Part shown: piece by piece, positions 27,169 to 37,400 of the stretch
Layout of the letters: each line of letters opens with the position of its first letter
Position numbering within the stretch: the stretch's first letter is position 1
Position numbers and translations under genes: made by a program
Notes under the pieces: generated by a model
The model's database searches: none
Seen by the model: only the letters and a program-made list of their open reading frames with translations
What the model was told of the DNA's origin: nothing
Source: Flavobacterium sp.
GTDB taxonomy: Bacteria > Bacteroidota > Bacteroidia > Flavobacteriales > Flavobacteriaceae
Length of the DNA: 49,390 nucleotides
Assembly (NCBI GenBank): GCA_016718345.1
Contig: JADKDN010000026.1
Coordinates: forward strand, 1 to 49,390
Reading direction: 5' to 3'

Positions 27169-27203
27169 TAAAAAACTCCTTAAGTAATTAAGGAGTTTTT
27201 TTA
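27169..27203. terminator. Bidirectional hairpin terminator between convergent genes
   Basis: Inverted repeat AAAAAACTCCTTAA/TTAAGGAGTTTTTT with a tiny loop. It has T-runs on both strands. It follows the T9SS gene and overlaps the reconstructed stop codon (27201-27203) of the convergent DCC gene. Confidence 0.8.
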
Positions 27204-27627
27204 TTCTAAAAACTTTGATTTTAGTTCTGGTGTTGGTATCATACAACTCGCTTTTTTACCATACCAAGAGTAACGATTCTTAGCAACATAGTCATATATA
27301 TAGTTTCGCAAAACAGTAGGAATGATTTTGAAAACTGTTCCAAGATGAAAAAAAACCTCCGAGTTCTCTTGCAATTTCTAGTGCTGCAGAAGATTTATAA
27401 TAATAAGCTACTCCCGGAACGTATAAAATAACACTGTCTATATTTTTATTCTGAATACCAATATGATTAACAATTTCTTGTCCTAGATTAGATTGTAAAG
27501 CTACAAAACGAAAGACATCTTTTTTATCATGGCGTATCACAAACTGAAGTAGTGAATCACACAAATTGCATACTCCATCAAAAAGAATAATTTTTTTGTT
27601 TTTAGGAAGGTCAAGCATAATTTTCAA
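27201..27627 (-). CDS. DCC family thiol-disulfide oxidoreductase (DUF393, one frameshift)
   Basis: A reconstructed 142-aa protein. The N-terminal ILFDGVCNLCDSLLQFV carries the DxxCxxC redox motif that names the DCC family. ALQSNLGQEIVNHIGI and SAALEIARELGG are also typical. An indel in the A8 run (plus-strand 27348-27355) shifts the frame after GGFF. In the correct frame the protein continues HLGTVFKIIPTVLRNYIYDY and ends at 27201. The YVAKNRYSWYGKK near the end matches the usual family C-terminus. The biological substrate is unknown. The start could be the ATG at 27618 (MLDLPKNKK). Confidence 0.88.
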
Positions 27628-27664
27628 TATTTTACTTCAATTAATCACTAAAATGATGTGTTTA

Positions 27665-29829
27665 TTAATTCTTTTTTGCTTCAACTAATTCTAATGCTTC
27701 AATGTTTACAGTCGATGTAAAACACCATAATTTACAATAGCTTTACTTTTTTCAATTTTATCAATACTCCCACTGCTTTTCCGTCAAACATTCTTACACG
27801 ATCTCCTACTTTAAGAATGGGTTTCGGTTTCTCTACAATTAAATTAGCTTTGATTTTTTCTCTTTTTGCAACTCTAATTTCTTCAACTTTCACTTGAATT
27901 TCTTGAACGATTTCTTTTTCTTTTGGGCTTGTATTTTTGCTTCTTTACTATTGTTTTTAGTTCGCTTGGAATTTTCTATTTCGATTATCTTAAGAAATTC
28001 TGCAAGTAACTCTTTCTTATTTTTGGTATTAAAATATTTAGCAGCTAAATCTTCTATTTTTTGACCTATGTAAATCATCTTTTGGTTGCTGTCATACAAC
28101 TCTTGATAGCTTTCTAGTTTTTGTTTGATTTTCACATTGATGCTCTCCATTTTTTTACTTTCTTCTCGCGCTTTTGATTCTTCTTCTTTAAGAGTTTGAG
28201 AAGTTTTCTCCATTTTGGAACGCTCTTTTTGAAGTGTAGCAATAGTTTTATCAAAACGCACTTTTCCTACTTCAATTTTCTTTTTGGCACGGTTAATCAA
28301 TCCAAAAGGGATTCCATTTTTTTGAGCCACTTCAAAAGTGAATGAACTACCTGCTTGACCTAAAGCCAATTTATACATTGGTTCAAGCGATTTTTCGTTA
28401 AAAAGCATGTTGGCATTGGTCGCAAAAGGTAGTTCGTTAGCCAATATTTTCAAATTGGAATAATGTGTAGTAATTATTCCAAAAGCTTCTCTGTGATAGA
28501 ATACTTCTAAGAAAATTTCTGCCAAAGCACCTCCTAATTCTGGATCAGAACCTGTACCAAATTCATCGATTAAAAAAAGTGTTTTATTGTTACATTTCTT
28601 CAAAAAATAGTTCATATTTTTTAATCGGTAACTGTATGTACTTAAATGATTTTCAATAGATTGATTGTCTCCAATATCAGTTAAAATTCTGTCAAATAAG
28701 AATGTTTCGCTTCGTTCATGAACGGGAATAAGTATACCAGATTGCAACATTAATTGTAATAGTCCTACAGTTTTCAAGGATATAGTCTTTCCACCAGCAT
28801 TGGGACCTGAGATTACAATTATTCTATTTTCGTTATGTAATTCTATAGTTTGGGGATGAGTAATTTCGTTTTTTTGTTTATTATTTTGATATAAAATTGG
28901 GTGGTATGCGTCTTTAAAATAAAGCCTTCTTTCCTCAGTAATTTGAGGTAGAATACCATTAATTCTAGTAGCGTATTTCGCTTTTGCAGCAATTACATCA
29001 ATATCGCTCAAAAGTTCTTGATAGCTACTAATTAGAGGCAAAAAATGCCGAATCACATTCGTTAATTGTTCAGTATTCTTGTTATTTCTTCTTTTTCTTC
29101 ATATTCCAAATTGCTTAACTCCCTTGAATATCGCAATGTAGTTTCTGGTTCAATGTAAGCAATGCTTCCCGTTTTTGAACTTCCAAGGATAGAGCCCTTA
29201 ACCTTTTTACGGTACATGGCAAGAACAGCTAAAACGCGTCTGTTTTGAACGAAACTTTCTTTAATATCATCTAGATATCCAAGGCTATTATATTGCGTTA
29301 ACGCCATTCCAAAGCTTTGATTGACTTTGCCTCGTACTAGATTCATATCTCTTCTAATATTCAGTAAATCAGGAGAAGCATTGTCTTTAATTTCTCCATA
29401 TTTATCAACTACTTCGTCAATGAGTTTGATGATTTCTTTAGTATATTCAATCTGTGAAGTCTTAGCATTTAAATATGGATAATATTCTTCAAACTTTTTG
29501 AAAAACTGAATCAGTAGGTTGCTAGTTTCTGAAATCGCAGCAATTTTCCTGAAACTTCCAACTTCTAGAAAGCTGTCTTCGATGCCTAATAATTTTATTT
29601 CATAGGTTATCGCATCAAAACCATGGTTAGGAATAGCATTATTATTCTGGAATGACGAGAGATATTCTGAAGTTTGCAACAAAGCAGTCATTAGACTTTC
29701 CTTAGTTTTAAAAGGAACAATCTCAAGTGCTTTTTGTTTGCCTATATCCGTATTGCAAATAGAGGAAATAGTCCCTAATACAGTTGAAAATTGTAAATCT
29801 TGAAGCGTTTTATCCGTTATCGAAATCAT
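27665..29829 (-). CDS. mutS2: MutS2-type ATPase without Smr domain (several frameshifts)
   Basis: DNA-binding ABC-type ATPase of the MutS2 branch, which acts in recombination control or rescue of collided ribosomes rather than mismatch repair. The reconstructed length is about 720 aa. The core helical clamp (about 1-250) includes GSSKTGSIAYIEPE. The ATPase has Walker A GPNAGGKT and Walker B LFLIDEFGTGSDPE, then STYSYRLKNMNYF and the helical region ending in a long Lys/Glu coiled coil. A KOW-like tail (VGDRVRMFDGKAVGSIDKI) closes the protein, with no Smr endonuclease domain. Frame breaks lie near 29060, 27915, 27768 and 27722, all single-base. The stop I infer is at 27665. Confidence 0.88.
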
Positions 29830-29910
29830 TTTTTTAAATCAAAGCTCAAAGTTACAAAGGTTCAAAGTCTTAATGGAATAGAATTTCATATTTTTGGATA
29901 AAATTATAGT

Positions 29911-30579
29911 ATGTTTAGCACAATAGATTCTTCATGGCAGAAAATACTTTCGGATGAATTTAAAAAATCGTATTTTCTACAATTGGAAAAAGAGGTTAAT
30001 GAGGAATATCAAAATACTATTTGTTATCCTCCTAAAGAATTAATTTTTGCAGCTTTCAATTATTGTTCCGTTGCTAATTTAAAGGTAGTTATCATTGGTC
30101 AGGATCCCTATCATGGAGTTGGAGAAGCTAATGGGTTGTGTTTTTCTGTGAATGATGGAGTGAAAATTCCTCCTTCTTTGCGGAATATTTATAGAGAATT
30201 GAATGATGATTTGGGAGTTCTTTTTATGCCATCATCAGGAAATTTAGAACGGTGGGCTAGGCAAGGAGTTCTTCTTTTAAATGCTTCATTAACAGTAAGA
30301 AAGGACAAACCCAATAGTCACAAGCATTTGCTATGGAATACTTTTACTGATGCTGTCATTGAAATAATTTCAAATGAAAAGCAAAATATAGTTTTTTTAC
30401 TTTGGGGAAGTTTTGCTCAAAAAAAAGGTGCAAAAATTGATAGAAGCAAACATTTGGTTTTAGAATGCGGTCATCCATCTCCTATGAGTGCTAATCAAGG
30501 GAAATGGTTTGGCAATAAACATTTTAGTAAAACCAATGCCTATCTAGCTGAAAAGGGAATTTCAGAAATTGATTGGTAA
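29911..30579 (+). CDS. ung: Uracil-DNA glycosylase, family 1
   Basis: Removes uracil from DNA as the first step of base excision repair. The 222-aa sequence has the catalytic water-activating motif VIIGQDPYHGVGEANGLCFS near residue 65, FLLWGSFAQKKG, and the minor-groove loop HPSPMSANQG near residue 190. Length and motif spacing match bacterial Ung. It diverges from mutS2 across an 80-bp gap and converges with the transglutaminase gene, whose stop is 1 bp away. The frame is intact. Confidence 0.97.
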   Translation: MFSTIDSSWQKILSDEFKKSYFLQLEKEVNEEYQNTICYPPKELIFAAFNYCSVANLKVVIIGQDPYHGVGEANGLCFSVNDGVKIPPSLRNIYRELNDDLGVLFMPSSGNLERWARQGVLLLNASLTVRKDKPNSHKHLLWNTFTDAVIEIISNEKQNIVFLLWGSFAQKKGAKIDRSKHLVLECGHPSPMSANQGKWFGNKHFSKTNAYLAEKGISEIDW

Positions 30580-30580
30580 A

Positions 30581-31513
30581 CTAGTCTAAAGTCAAAGCTC
30601 CAAGAATTTCTTCAGACATAAAAGGGCCACCAGGATACGTAGCTGTATAATCCAAATTTAGCCAAATCATTCCCCTTTCATCGATGTGGTAATGCAATTT
30701 TTTCCCTTCACTTTCTTTTACAAAAAGCACTTTTTTGATTAAATAATTAATGGTTTCCATATCTGCAGCATCACCTATTGCAATTTCGGGATAAATATGT
30801 CCACCAGTATGAATTAAACGAGGTGTACCACCAATGGATTTGATACAAGCAGCCATTAGTACAGAATGATCATCACAATCACCTGATAAATAGGTTAGCG
30901 ATTCGGTAGCATCAGCAATATATTCTTTTCCTTTGGGGTCATTAACATAGTTCCAACGACTATTAATTTCTTTAAAAACAGCAAAACATTGAATTATGGT
31001 TCGGTATTTTGAATATCCTTTTATCTCTCTAAAATTTTTTGTTGTTGCCCATAATGAAAAGTCTCTAATCCGTTTGTTTTCAAATTCAATGGCATTAATA
31101 ATTTTAGATTTGTTAGGAAACGGAAGTAATTTTGAAATGATAATATCTTGAGGATTCGGACTGTCTGACATGGAATAAATCATATACCTGTAATCTTCAA
31201 ATACACTCGAAAATCCATATCTACCAGAGAAGCTTCCGAACAGTAAAGCAATCAAATATAAAGCAATACAAACAATTATAACGGTTCTTAAGACTCTTAA
31301 AACCAATTGAATTATCACTAAAATTAGGAGAAATAGAAAAATTCTATCTAAATTAAAATACCAATTTGGATTGATTGTATTCTGATGAATTATAATGAAA
31401 ACAGGAACAGCAATTAAAAAATTAAGAGCAAAAATGATAACATCGTCCCAAGGTTTTTTTACCTGAAGCTGTTGCTTAATTTTTTGTATAGAAATATACT
31501 TTGGGTTTATCAT
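30581..31513 (-). CDS. Transglutaminase-like domain membrane protein
   Basis: A 310-aa protein. Two hydrophobic segments (about residues 22-42 and 52-95) anchor it; the C-terminal half is a transglutaminase/arylamine-acetyltransferase-like cysteine peptidase fold. The catalytic Cys is in LSGDCDDHSVLMAA near residue 216, the His in TGGHIYPEIAIG near 240, and the Asp in WLNLDYTATYPGG near 290. Such bacterial domains often act as peptidases or protein-crosslinking modules; the substrate is unknown. The start is MINPKYISIQ with no signal peptide. It is preceded by about 190 bp containing the terminator of the upstream lipoprotein gene. Confidence 0.85.
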   Translation of the reverse strand: MINPKYISIQKIKQQLQVKKPWDDVIIFALNFLIAVPVFIIIHQNTINPNWYFNLDRIFLFLLILVIIQLVLRVLRTVIIVCIALYLIALLFGSFSGRYGFSSVFEDYRYMIYSMSDSPNPQDIIISKLLPFPNKSKIINAIEFENKRIRDFSLWATTKNFREIKGYSKYRTIIQCFAVFKEINSRWNYVNDPKGKEYIADATESLTYLSGDCDDHSVLMAACIKSIGGTPRLIHTGGHIYPEIAIGDAADMETINYLIKKVLFVKESEGKKLHYHIDERGMIWLNLDYTATYPGGPFMSEEILGALTLD

Positions 31514-31699
31514 CTTGACCTAAAAGGCGAATAGCGCATTTTTATACGTTCTGCAAAAGTACTTTTTTTATCAATAATTATTGGGTTTGTGTGTTGATTT
31601 TGGATTTAGTTTAACCTTTTGGTATAGAAACGTTTTTTTAGTAAATATGTTTTGTAAAAAAATCTATTTCTGTAAAATCTGATACAAGAATTATAGCCA

Positions 31700-31740
31700 C
31701 AAAAAAAACGAGTTGATACCATAATTGATGTCAACTCGCT
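31700..31740 (-). terminator. Rho-independent terminator after the glycine-zipper lipoprotein gene
   Basis: Minus-strand stem CGAGTTGA/TCAACTCG with a 14-nt loop, followed by a T8 run. It sits inside the uncorrected open frame of the upstream gene, which argues that the true stop lies before it. Confidence 0.8.
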
Positions 31741-31759
31741 TGAAAAAAACTTACATGTT

Positions 31760-32167
31760 TTAATTTTCTTTTTATCATCTAGTATTGCTCCAGTTCCAGC
31801 ACCAACTCCTGCACCAGCCAAACCACCAATAATAGCGCCTTCACCTTTTTTTTTCTTGCTGATGGCAGCACCTGTTATAGCACCAACTCCAGCACCAATT
31901 ACAGCTCTTTGTCAGCTCCACTCCATTTTTTCTTTGTGGAGTTGAGTTGCAAGGTTGATTGTCATGAACTACGACTACTTCTTTTTGCTTTTGTACATTT
32001 TGATTCACGATAGTCATGGAGTCAATGATACGTTGTTTTTCAGCCACTGCTTTCATGGAGTCAATTGTTGCTTGGCGCACATCGTTTTCAACTACAACCT
32101 GTTTGTCAGTGTTTTTACAAGATACCATTAAGGACACAAAAGTTAAAATCATTATTATCTTTTTCAT
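31760..32167 (-). CDS. Glycine-zipper lipoprotein (frameshifted)
   Basis: A small envelope lipoprotein. The signal peptide ends in the lipobox LMVSCKN. A Gln/Lys-rich helical region (VRQATIDSMKAVAEKQRIID) follows. After a slip near 31905 the frame continues as AVIGAGVGAITGAA, SKKKKGEG and AIIGGLAGAGVGAGTGA, two glycine-zipper helices separated by a basic turn, as in YMGG/Gly-zipper proteins that insert in membranes. The second slip is in an A-run near 31765, which would place the stop at 31760 (DDKKKN), just before the terminator. The uncorrected frame runs on to 31606 with unlikely composition. Function unknown. Confidence 0.7.
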
Positions 32168-32264
32168 ATTTTAAAATTTTATATTATAGGTAAAGATACA
32201 ACTAAAATTTACCAATACAGCCACTATTAGTATTTCATTGTGTCTTGAATGTAATCATAGCTAA

Positions 32265-32810
32265 TTAAAATATGAAAGATGATGTATTATTTTCCATCAA
32301 CCACCAATTCCAAAATGTATTTGACTGATCCAAGTATTTTTCAATTAAACTCATGCCAATTTTTTCAAGAATATGATTGGAAGCTTGGTTTTCAGCGTGG
32401 GTGTAAGCATTCATTTTTTCAATTTTCATTTGCTTAAATCCATAGTCTAGCCATGCAATTGACGCTTCAGTTGCATATCCTTTGCCCCAGAATTTTTCAC
32501 TTAATCGGTATCCATAATCATAAAAATTGATATTGCCGTTTTCAGGTTGTTCGGTTACAAACTTTATTCCAGTCCAACCAATGAACTCGTTGGTATCTTT
32601 TAAAATCGTAGCAAATCGACCAATTTTGTTGCTCTTGTATTGATTACGAACATATTCGATTATTTGAATACTTTCTTGAATAGTTTTTGACGGATTTTGC
32701 CAAAGATATTTATGTACCTCTGGATTTTTATCCATCGCAAATAAGTCTTGTGCATCCGATAATTTTAAAGGACGAAGCATAAGTCTATTGGTTTCTAGTA
32801 TCAAATTCAT
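32265..32810 (-). CDS. GNAT family N-acetyltransferase (RimJ/RimL-like)
   Basis: A 181-aa acetyltransferase. It opens LILETNRLMLRPLKLSDA, the usual start of RimJ/RimL-type GNATs. It contains FIGWTGIKFV, YGYRLSEKFWGKGYATEA (the acetyl-CoA-binding loop), and ENQASNHILEKIGM. The acceptor could be a ribosomal protein, an N-terminus or a small molecule. An upstream in-frame ATG at 32843 would add 11 residues (MNSINLKKKLQ). I prefer 32810 because it has the family start and an A-rich leader. The frame is intact. Confidence 0.85.
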   Translation of the reverse strand: MNLILETNRLMLRPLKLSDAQDLFAMDKNPEVHKYLWQNPSKTIQESIQIIEYVRNQYKSNKIGRFATILKDTNEFIGWTGIKFVTEQPENGNINFYDYGYRLSEKFWGKGYATEASIAWLDYGFKQMKIEKMNAYTHAENQASNHILEKIGMSLIEKYLDQSNTFWNWWLMENNTSSFIF

Positions 32811-32853
32811 TTGAAGTTTTTTTTTTAAATTAATACTATTCATGTAGAAACAA

Positions 32854-32894
32854 AAAATGGGACATTAATTGTTGTTACTTAAATGCCCCATTTT
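32854..32894 (-). terminator. Rho-independent terminator after the nucleoside phosphorylase gene
   Basis: Stem AAAATGGG/CCCATTTT extended past one mismatch by four more pairs, with a 15-nt loop. A T-run follows on the minus strand. It lies 42 bp after the phosphorylase stop. Confidence 0.7.
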
Positions 32895-32935
32895 ATCCTA
32901 AAAAAAAGCTCAGTTTTTAGTAAAACCAAATTATT

Positions 32936-33802
32936 TTATTCCGCCAATTTATCTAAAGCATATGCTATTAATTTGTCAACTGCTTTGTAGGGATCTTCAC
33001 TGAAAGTTCCGTTTGCCCGATTTGCAATAATTGCATTTAATGATAAGCAGTTGTGTCCTAAAAGTTTACCTAAACCATAAATGGCTGAAGTTTCCATCTC
33101 AAGATTTGACATTCTGACAGTATTGAATTTGAAATTATCCATTTTACTGTTTAAACTTGGATCTTGAATGTCAAGACGCAAAACTCTTCCTTGTGGACCA
33201 TAAAATCCTCCAGCAGTTCCAGTAATTCCCTTGTGCATTTGGTCACTATCAAATTTTTTCTCTAAAACTTTTGAGCAAGCAATGATATACGGTTTACCTT
33301 TTCGTAAATCCCAATTTGTATGCTTAATGAAAGCATCTTCCATATCGTTTTCGGTAATATCATCAATTAGGTAGGAGCGAAGCATATTATCTAAGCCTAG
33401 TCCATATTGCCCCATCACAAAACTATCCACAGGAATATCTTCTTGCAATGAACCTGAAGTTCCAATGCGGACAATGTTCAAAGAGGTTAATTTTTCTTTT
33501 GGCTGACGTGTTTCTAAATCGATATTTACTAAGGCATCTAATTCATTCATTGTAATATCAATGTTATCAGGACCTATACCTGTTGACATTACAGTTATTC
33601 TTTTTCCTTTATAATATCCTGTTTGTGTTTTAAACTCACGTTTTTGAGTAGAGAATTCAATGCTATCAAAGAATTGTGTTATTTTTTCGACTCTATTTTG
33701 ATCCCCTACAAAGATGATATCATTAGCAATATGTTCTGGTTTTAGGTTTAAATGATACACACTTCCATCTGGGTTTAGTATCAATTCTGATGATTTTATC
33801 AT
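32936..33802 (-). CDS. Nucleoside phosphorylase (uridine phosphorylase-like, PNP/UDP family)
   Basis: A 288-aa PNP/UDP-family enzyme that cleaves nucleosides with phosphate. Motifs seen are IIFVGDQNRVEKI near the start, VMSTGIGPDNIDI, IVRIGTSGSLQEDIPV (phosphate-binding), and SNLEMETSAIYGLG, where the Met-Glu pair contacts ribose. The sequence fits the uridine phosphorylase branch best, but purine nucleosides cannot be excluded. It follows the SUI1 gene by 43 bp on the same strand, so co-transcription is possible. The frame is intact. Confidence 0.88.
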   Translation of the reverse strand: MIKSSELILNPDGSVYHLNLKPEHIANDIIFVGDQNRVEKITQFFDSIEFSTQKREFKTQTGYYKGKRITVMSTGIGPDNIDITMNELDALVNIDLETRQPKEKLTSLNIVRIGTSGSLQEDIPVDSFVMGQYGLGLDNMLRSYLIDDITENDMEDAFIKHTNWDLRKGKPYIIACSKVLEKKFDSDQMHKGITGTAGGFYGPQGRVLRLDIQDPSLNSKMDNFKFNTVRMSNLEMETSAIYGLGKLLGHNCLSLNAIIANRANGTFSEDPYKAVDKLIAYALDKLAE

Positions 33803-33845
33803 TGTATTTGTCTGTTTGTTAATTTATGTTTTTTGGTTACTTATT

Positions 33846-34196
33846 TTATCCTCCTACACGTTTTATAGAATATCCTTCTGATTTTAAAATTTCCATGATT
33901 TTATCTCTAAAGTTTCCTTGAATGATAATTTCATTATCCTTTACAGAACCTCCAACACCACATTTGGTTTTCAACATTTTCCCCAATGTTTTTAAATCTT
34001 CCTCATTCCCTTGAAAGCCTTTAATTATTGTTGCTACTTTTCCGCCTCTGTTTTTTTTATCTAAATGAGCTTCAAGTCGTTGTTGATTATTTGCTACTGT
34101 TTCTTCTACATTTGATTCATTATCAAATTCAAAATCTTTATTTGTATAAAATACAAAGCCACCTAAATCATGAAAACTATTTACTTTTTTTGACAT
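33846..34196 (-). CDS. SUI1/eIF1-like translation factor (YciH family)
   Basis: A 116-aa bacterial homologue of eukaryotic/archaeal initiation factor 1. The conserved block NRGGKVATIIKGFQG is followed by LGKMLKTKCGVGGSVKDNEI and IIQGNFRDKIMEILKSEGY, matching the SUI1 domain across its length. The N-terminal 45 residues are a charged extension. In eukaryotes eIF1 checks start codons; the role in bacteria is not well defined. The first gene of a minus-strand run with the nucleoside phosphorylase behind it. The frame is intact. Confidence 0.9.
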   Translation of the reverse strand: MSKKVNSFHDLGGFVFYTNKDFEFDNESNVEETVANNQQRLEAHLDKKNRGGKVATIIKGFQGNEEDLKTLGKMLKTKCGVGGSVKDNEIIIQGNFRDKIMEILKSEGYSIKRVGG

Positions 34197-34385
34197 ATTA
34201 GAGATATGGTAGTCTTTAGTAGTGTAGAAATACTTATTTTATGATATAATCATATTATTTTGACAAATTTAAGCAAATTCTTTATAATTCAACACCAAAT
34301 ATATGATTGCTTTATTAGAATTGAAATAAGATTTCCAACTTTAACGTATCTTTTTTTGAAATTGGTATAAATTTTTAGAATAAAA

Positions 34386-34416
34386 AAACAGTTGCAAGAA
34401 ATTCCTGCAACTGTTT
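34386..34416. terminator. Hairpin terminator after the metalloprotease gene
   Basis: An 11-bp perfect stem AAACAGTTGCA/TGCAACTGTTT with a 9-nt loop. The minus strand carries a T-run after the stem. It is 18 bp after the reconstructed stop at 34434. Confidence 0.8.
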
Positions 34417-34433
34417 AAAATTTATTGAAATTT

Positions 34434-37400
34434 TTATTGTTTGATAAAACGTTTAATTATTGGTTTTCCATCGGTAGAAATTTCTAACAAATATACCTTT
34501 AGTAATGTTTGAAATAGAAATTATTCCATTTTCAATTTTTCCTTTAGCAATTTCTTGACCTAATATGCTGATGATTCTATAATTTGAATTATCTGCTAAT
34601 GAGATGTTCAATACATCCCCTTTTACAGGGTTTGGATACATTTTAATATCGTTGATATTGTTTGTAATTCCTTTAGCATTATTGGTATTTCGACTGCCTA
34701 AATCACCACAACTGTCTATTGCATATGAATCCCATTCCGTTGAAAGGTTGAAGGTAGTATTAGGAGAAGTTATTGTCGATTTTCTTCTGATAGTTACATC
34801 TATAGCAAAGTTAGCCGTTCCTCCATTAAAGGTTCCAATGATATCAATTAAAACACCATTTTTGAATAATCCAACGGCATCATTACCATTAAAAGTCATT
34901 TCATTGGCAGCAGTAGATATATTGGCTGACGCTGTATTGTAACATGCTAAGGCAATTGAACTATGGACAATTACAAATTTAGCACCATTATTTAAATTAC
35001 CAGATAATGCAAGACCAGTGCTCCATGAACCTGCTCCATTAGTTTGTTTTTTTACCGTATAAATAGATAAATCAACTGTACTTCCTGTATTGTTAGCAAT
35101 TTCTAAAGCCTTGTTAAATGAAGAACCTTCGATGTATTCAGAGAATAATAAATCAGTAGCACCACCTCCAGAGGCAGCGTTAATAGTTACATAACCACGT
35201 TACTTGCTGTAGATATGTTTCCTGCAGCATCTTTGGCTTTTACAGAAAAAGTGTAAGCAGTTAAGCGCTTAATCCACCACGCAAAGGTAGTAGCGGTCGT
35301 TGTTGGGCCAATCAAGGCTGGATCCTGATACACATCATATCCAGTTACTCACATTATCTGTTGAAGCTGCCATGAAAATTGTTGCTGTTTGGTGTTCCAG
35401 AAGGCTGTTGAAACTAGCGGGCGGGGGGCTGTAGTATCAGCTAGGTGTTAATGTGGTATTTACAGTATTGCTTGAAGCGAAATATTTCCTGCAGCTCTTT
35501 GGCTTTTACAGAAAAAGTGTAAGCAGTTGAAGCGCTTAACCCACTCACTGCAAAGGTAGTTGCACTAGTAGTTGCACCAATCAAACTTGAATCTTGATAC
35601 ACATCATAGCCAGTTACTGCAACATTATCTGTTGAAGCTGTCCATGATAAATTAGTGCTAGTTTCAGTAGTTCCAGAAGCTGTTAGACTAGTTGGAGCCG
35701 ATGGAGCTGTAGTATCAGCTGGTGTTAATGTAGTAACATTTACAGTATTGCTTGAAGCAGAAATATTTCCAGCAGCATCTTTCGCCTTTACAGAAAAAGT
35801 GTAAGCAGTAGAAGCGCTTAATCCACTCACTGCAAAAGTAGTAGCAGTGGTTGTTGAGCCTTTTAAAGTAGCTCCTTGATACACATCATATCCAGTTACT
35901 CCAACATTATCTGTTGAAGCTGTCCATGACAGATTAGTTGTAGTTTGTGTAGTTCCTGAAGCAGTCAGACTAGTAGGAGCTGTTGGAGCTGTAGTGTCTG
36001 TAGCCGCAGCAGTAATAGTAAAGTTAGCATTAGAAACGTCAAAGAAAATATGATTGGTTCCTTTTACCATAATTCTTTTTTGTGTTCCCGGTGTATTAGG
36101 AATGGTAATAGCTTGTGTTCCGTCATTAGGCGTTGCTGCCAATAAAGTAGTCCAAGTACTTCCTGCATTGGTAGACAACAAAATGTCTACATTGGCATAA
36201 TTTACACCATTAGCCGTAGTTCCTGCTACACTCCAAGTTACCGTTTGCGTAGAATTTCCCACATAAGAAACTGCTGTGTTTGGAGAACTAACTGTAAAAG
36301 GTCCAGCAGTTCCATTTACTGTAATAACTGTATCATCGCTATTGTTTGCTGGTCCACCGGCACGGTTATCTCGAACAGTCAATCTAAAATTTAAAGTACG
36401 TGCCACTGAAGATAGAGCTTCTACTGTAATTTCAGACCCTGCTGTGGTTGTCGCTCCTGATAGTATTGATGACATTTTAGGAAAATATCTAATAGGTGAG
36501 GTGGTAGGGTTATACGATCTGTAATTTACTCCTGTTGTTTTAGTAGCACTTGGTGCCGCTGCAGTACTTTGAGAATTCATTTGTTCCCAGTTGTACGTCA
36601 GCACATCTCCGTTTGCATCTGTCCCTACACCTGTTAACATAAATGGTGTACTTTTAGGTATAGTATAATCCAAGCCAGCATTAGCAGTTGGAATAGCATT
36701 TCCTGTAACTGTTGTGGTTTGACAGGTCGTAGTTTTAATATAATTTGTTACTTGTTGAATGCTGATAGCATGGAAATAAGGATCGGAATGGGGCTGAACA
36801 TCTAAATTAGTTATTCCGGCGTATCCCATTATAGTAGATCCACTTCCTGGTTCCATTTGAACTCCAGTTCCTTCATTACTGTGGGTAAAAGTGTGATTTC
36901 CTCCAAACTGGTGTCTCATTTCGTGTGCTACATAGTCAATATCAAAATTATCTCCTGATGGAATTCCATCACCAGGAGAAGTAAATCCGCTTCCTTTTCC
37001 TAGAGGAGCAGAAGTAGTTGGATTTTACAAACGCAACCAATACAACCTGCATTTCCACCACCACCAGAGGCTCCAAATAGATGACCAATATCATAATTTG
37101 CACTTCCAATAACATTAGTTAGTGTGGTTTGTAATTCTTGATTCCAAGCTCCATTTGCACCTGTACTTGCTGCAGAGTATGGGTCAGATGAGGCACTGGT
37201 ATAAATTACTAAATCATTATTGCTAATAAGATTCATATGTACTCCAAAATCTTTTCAAAGACACCATTGACACGAGTCATGGAATTGTTTATTGCAGCCA
37301 AAGCCAAGGCTTTTGTTCCTCCAAAATACGAAGTATACTCTCCTGTTACTGATAGTGCTAATCGAAAATTCCTTAATTTACCATCATCAGCATTCGGTCT

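Noticed and set aside
35175..35998. CRISPR-like or satellite repeat array
   Set aside because: The unit is 282 bp, codes for Fn3 domains, and has no short palindromic repeat with unique spacers.
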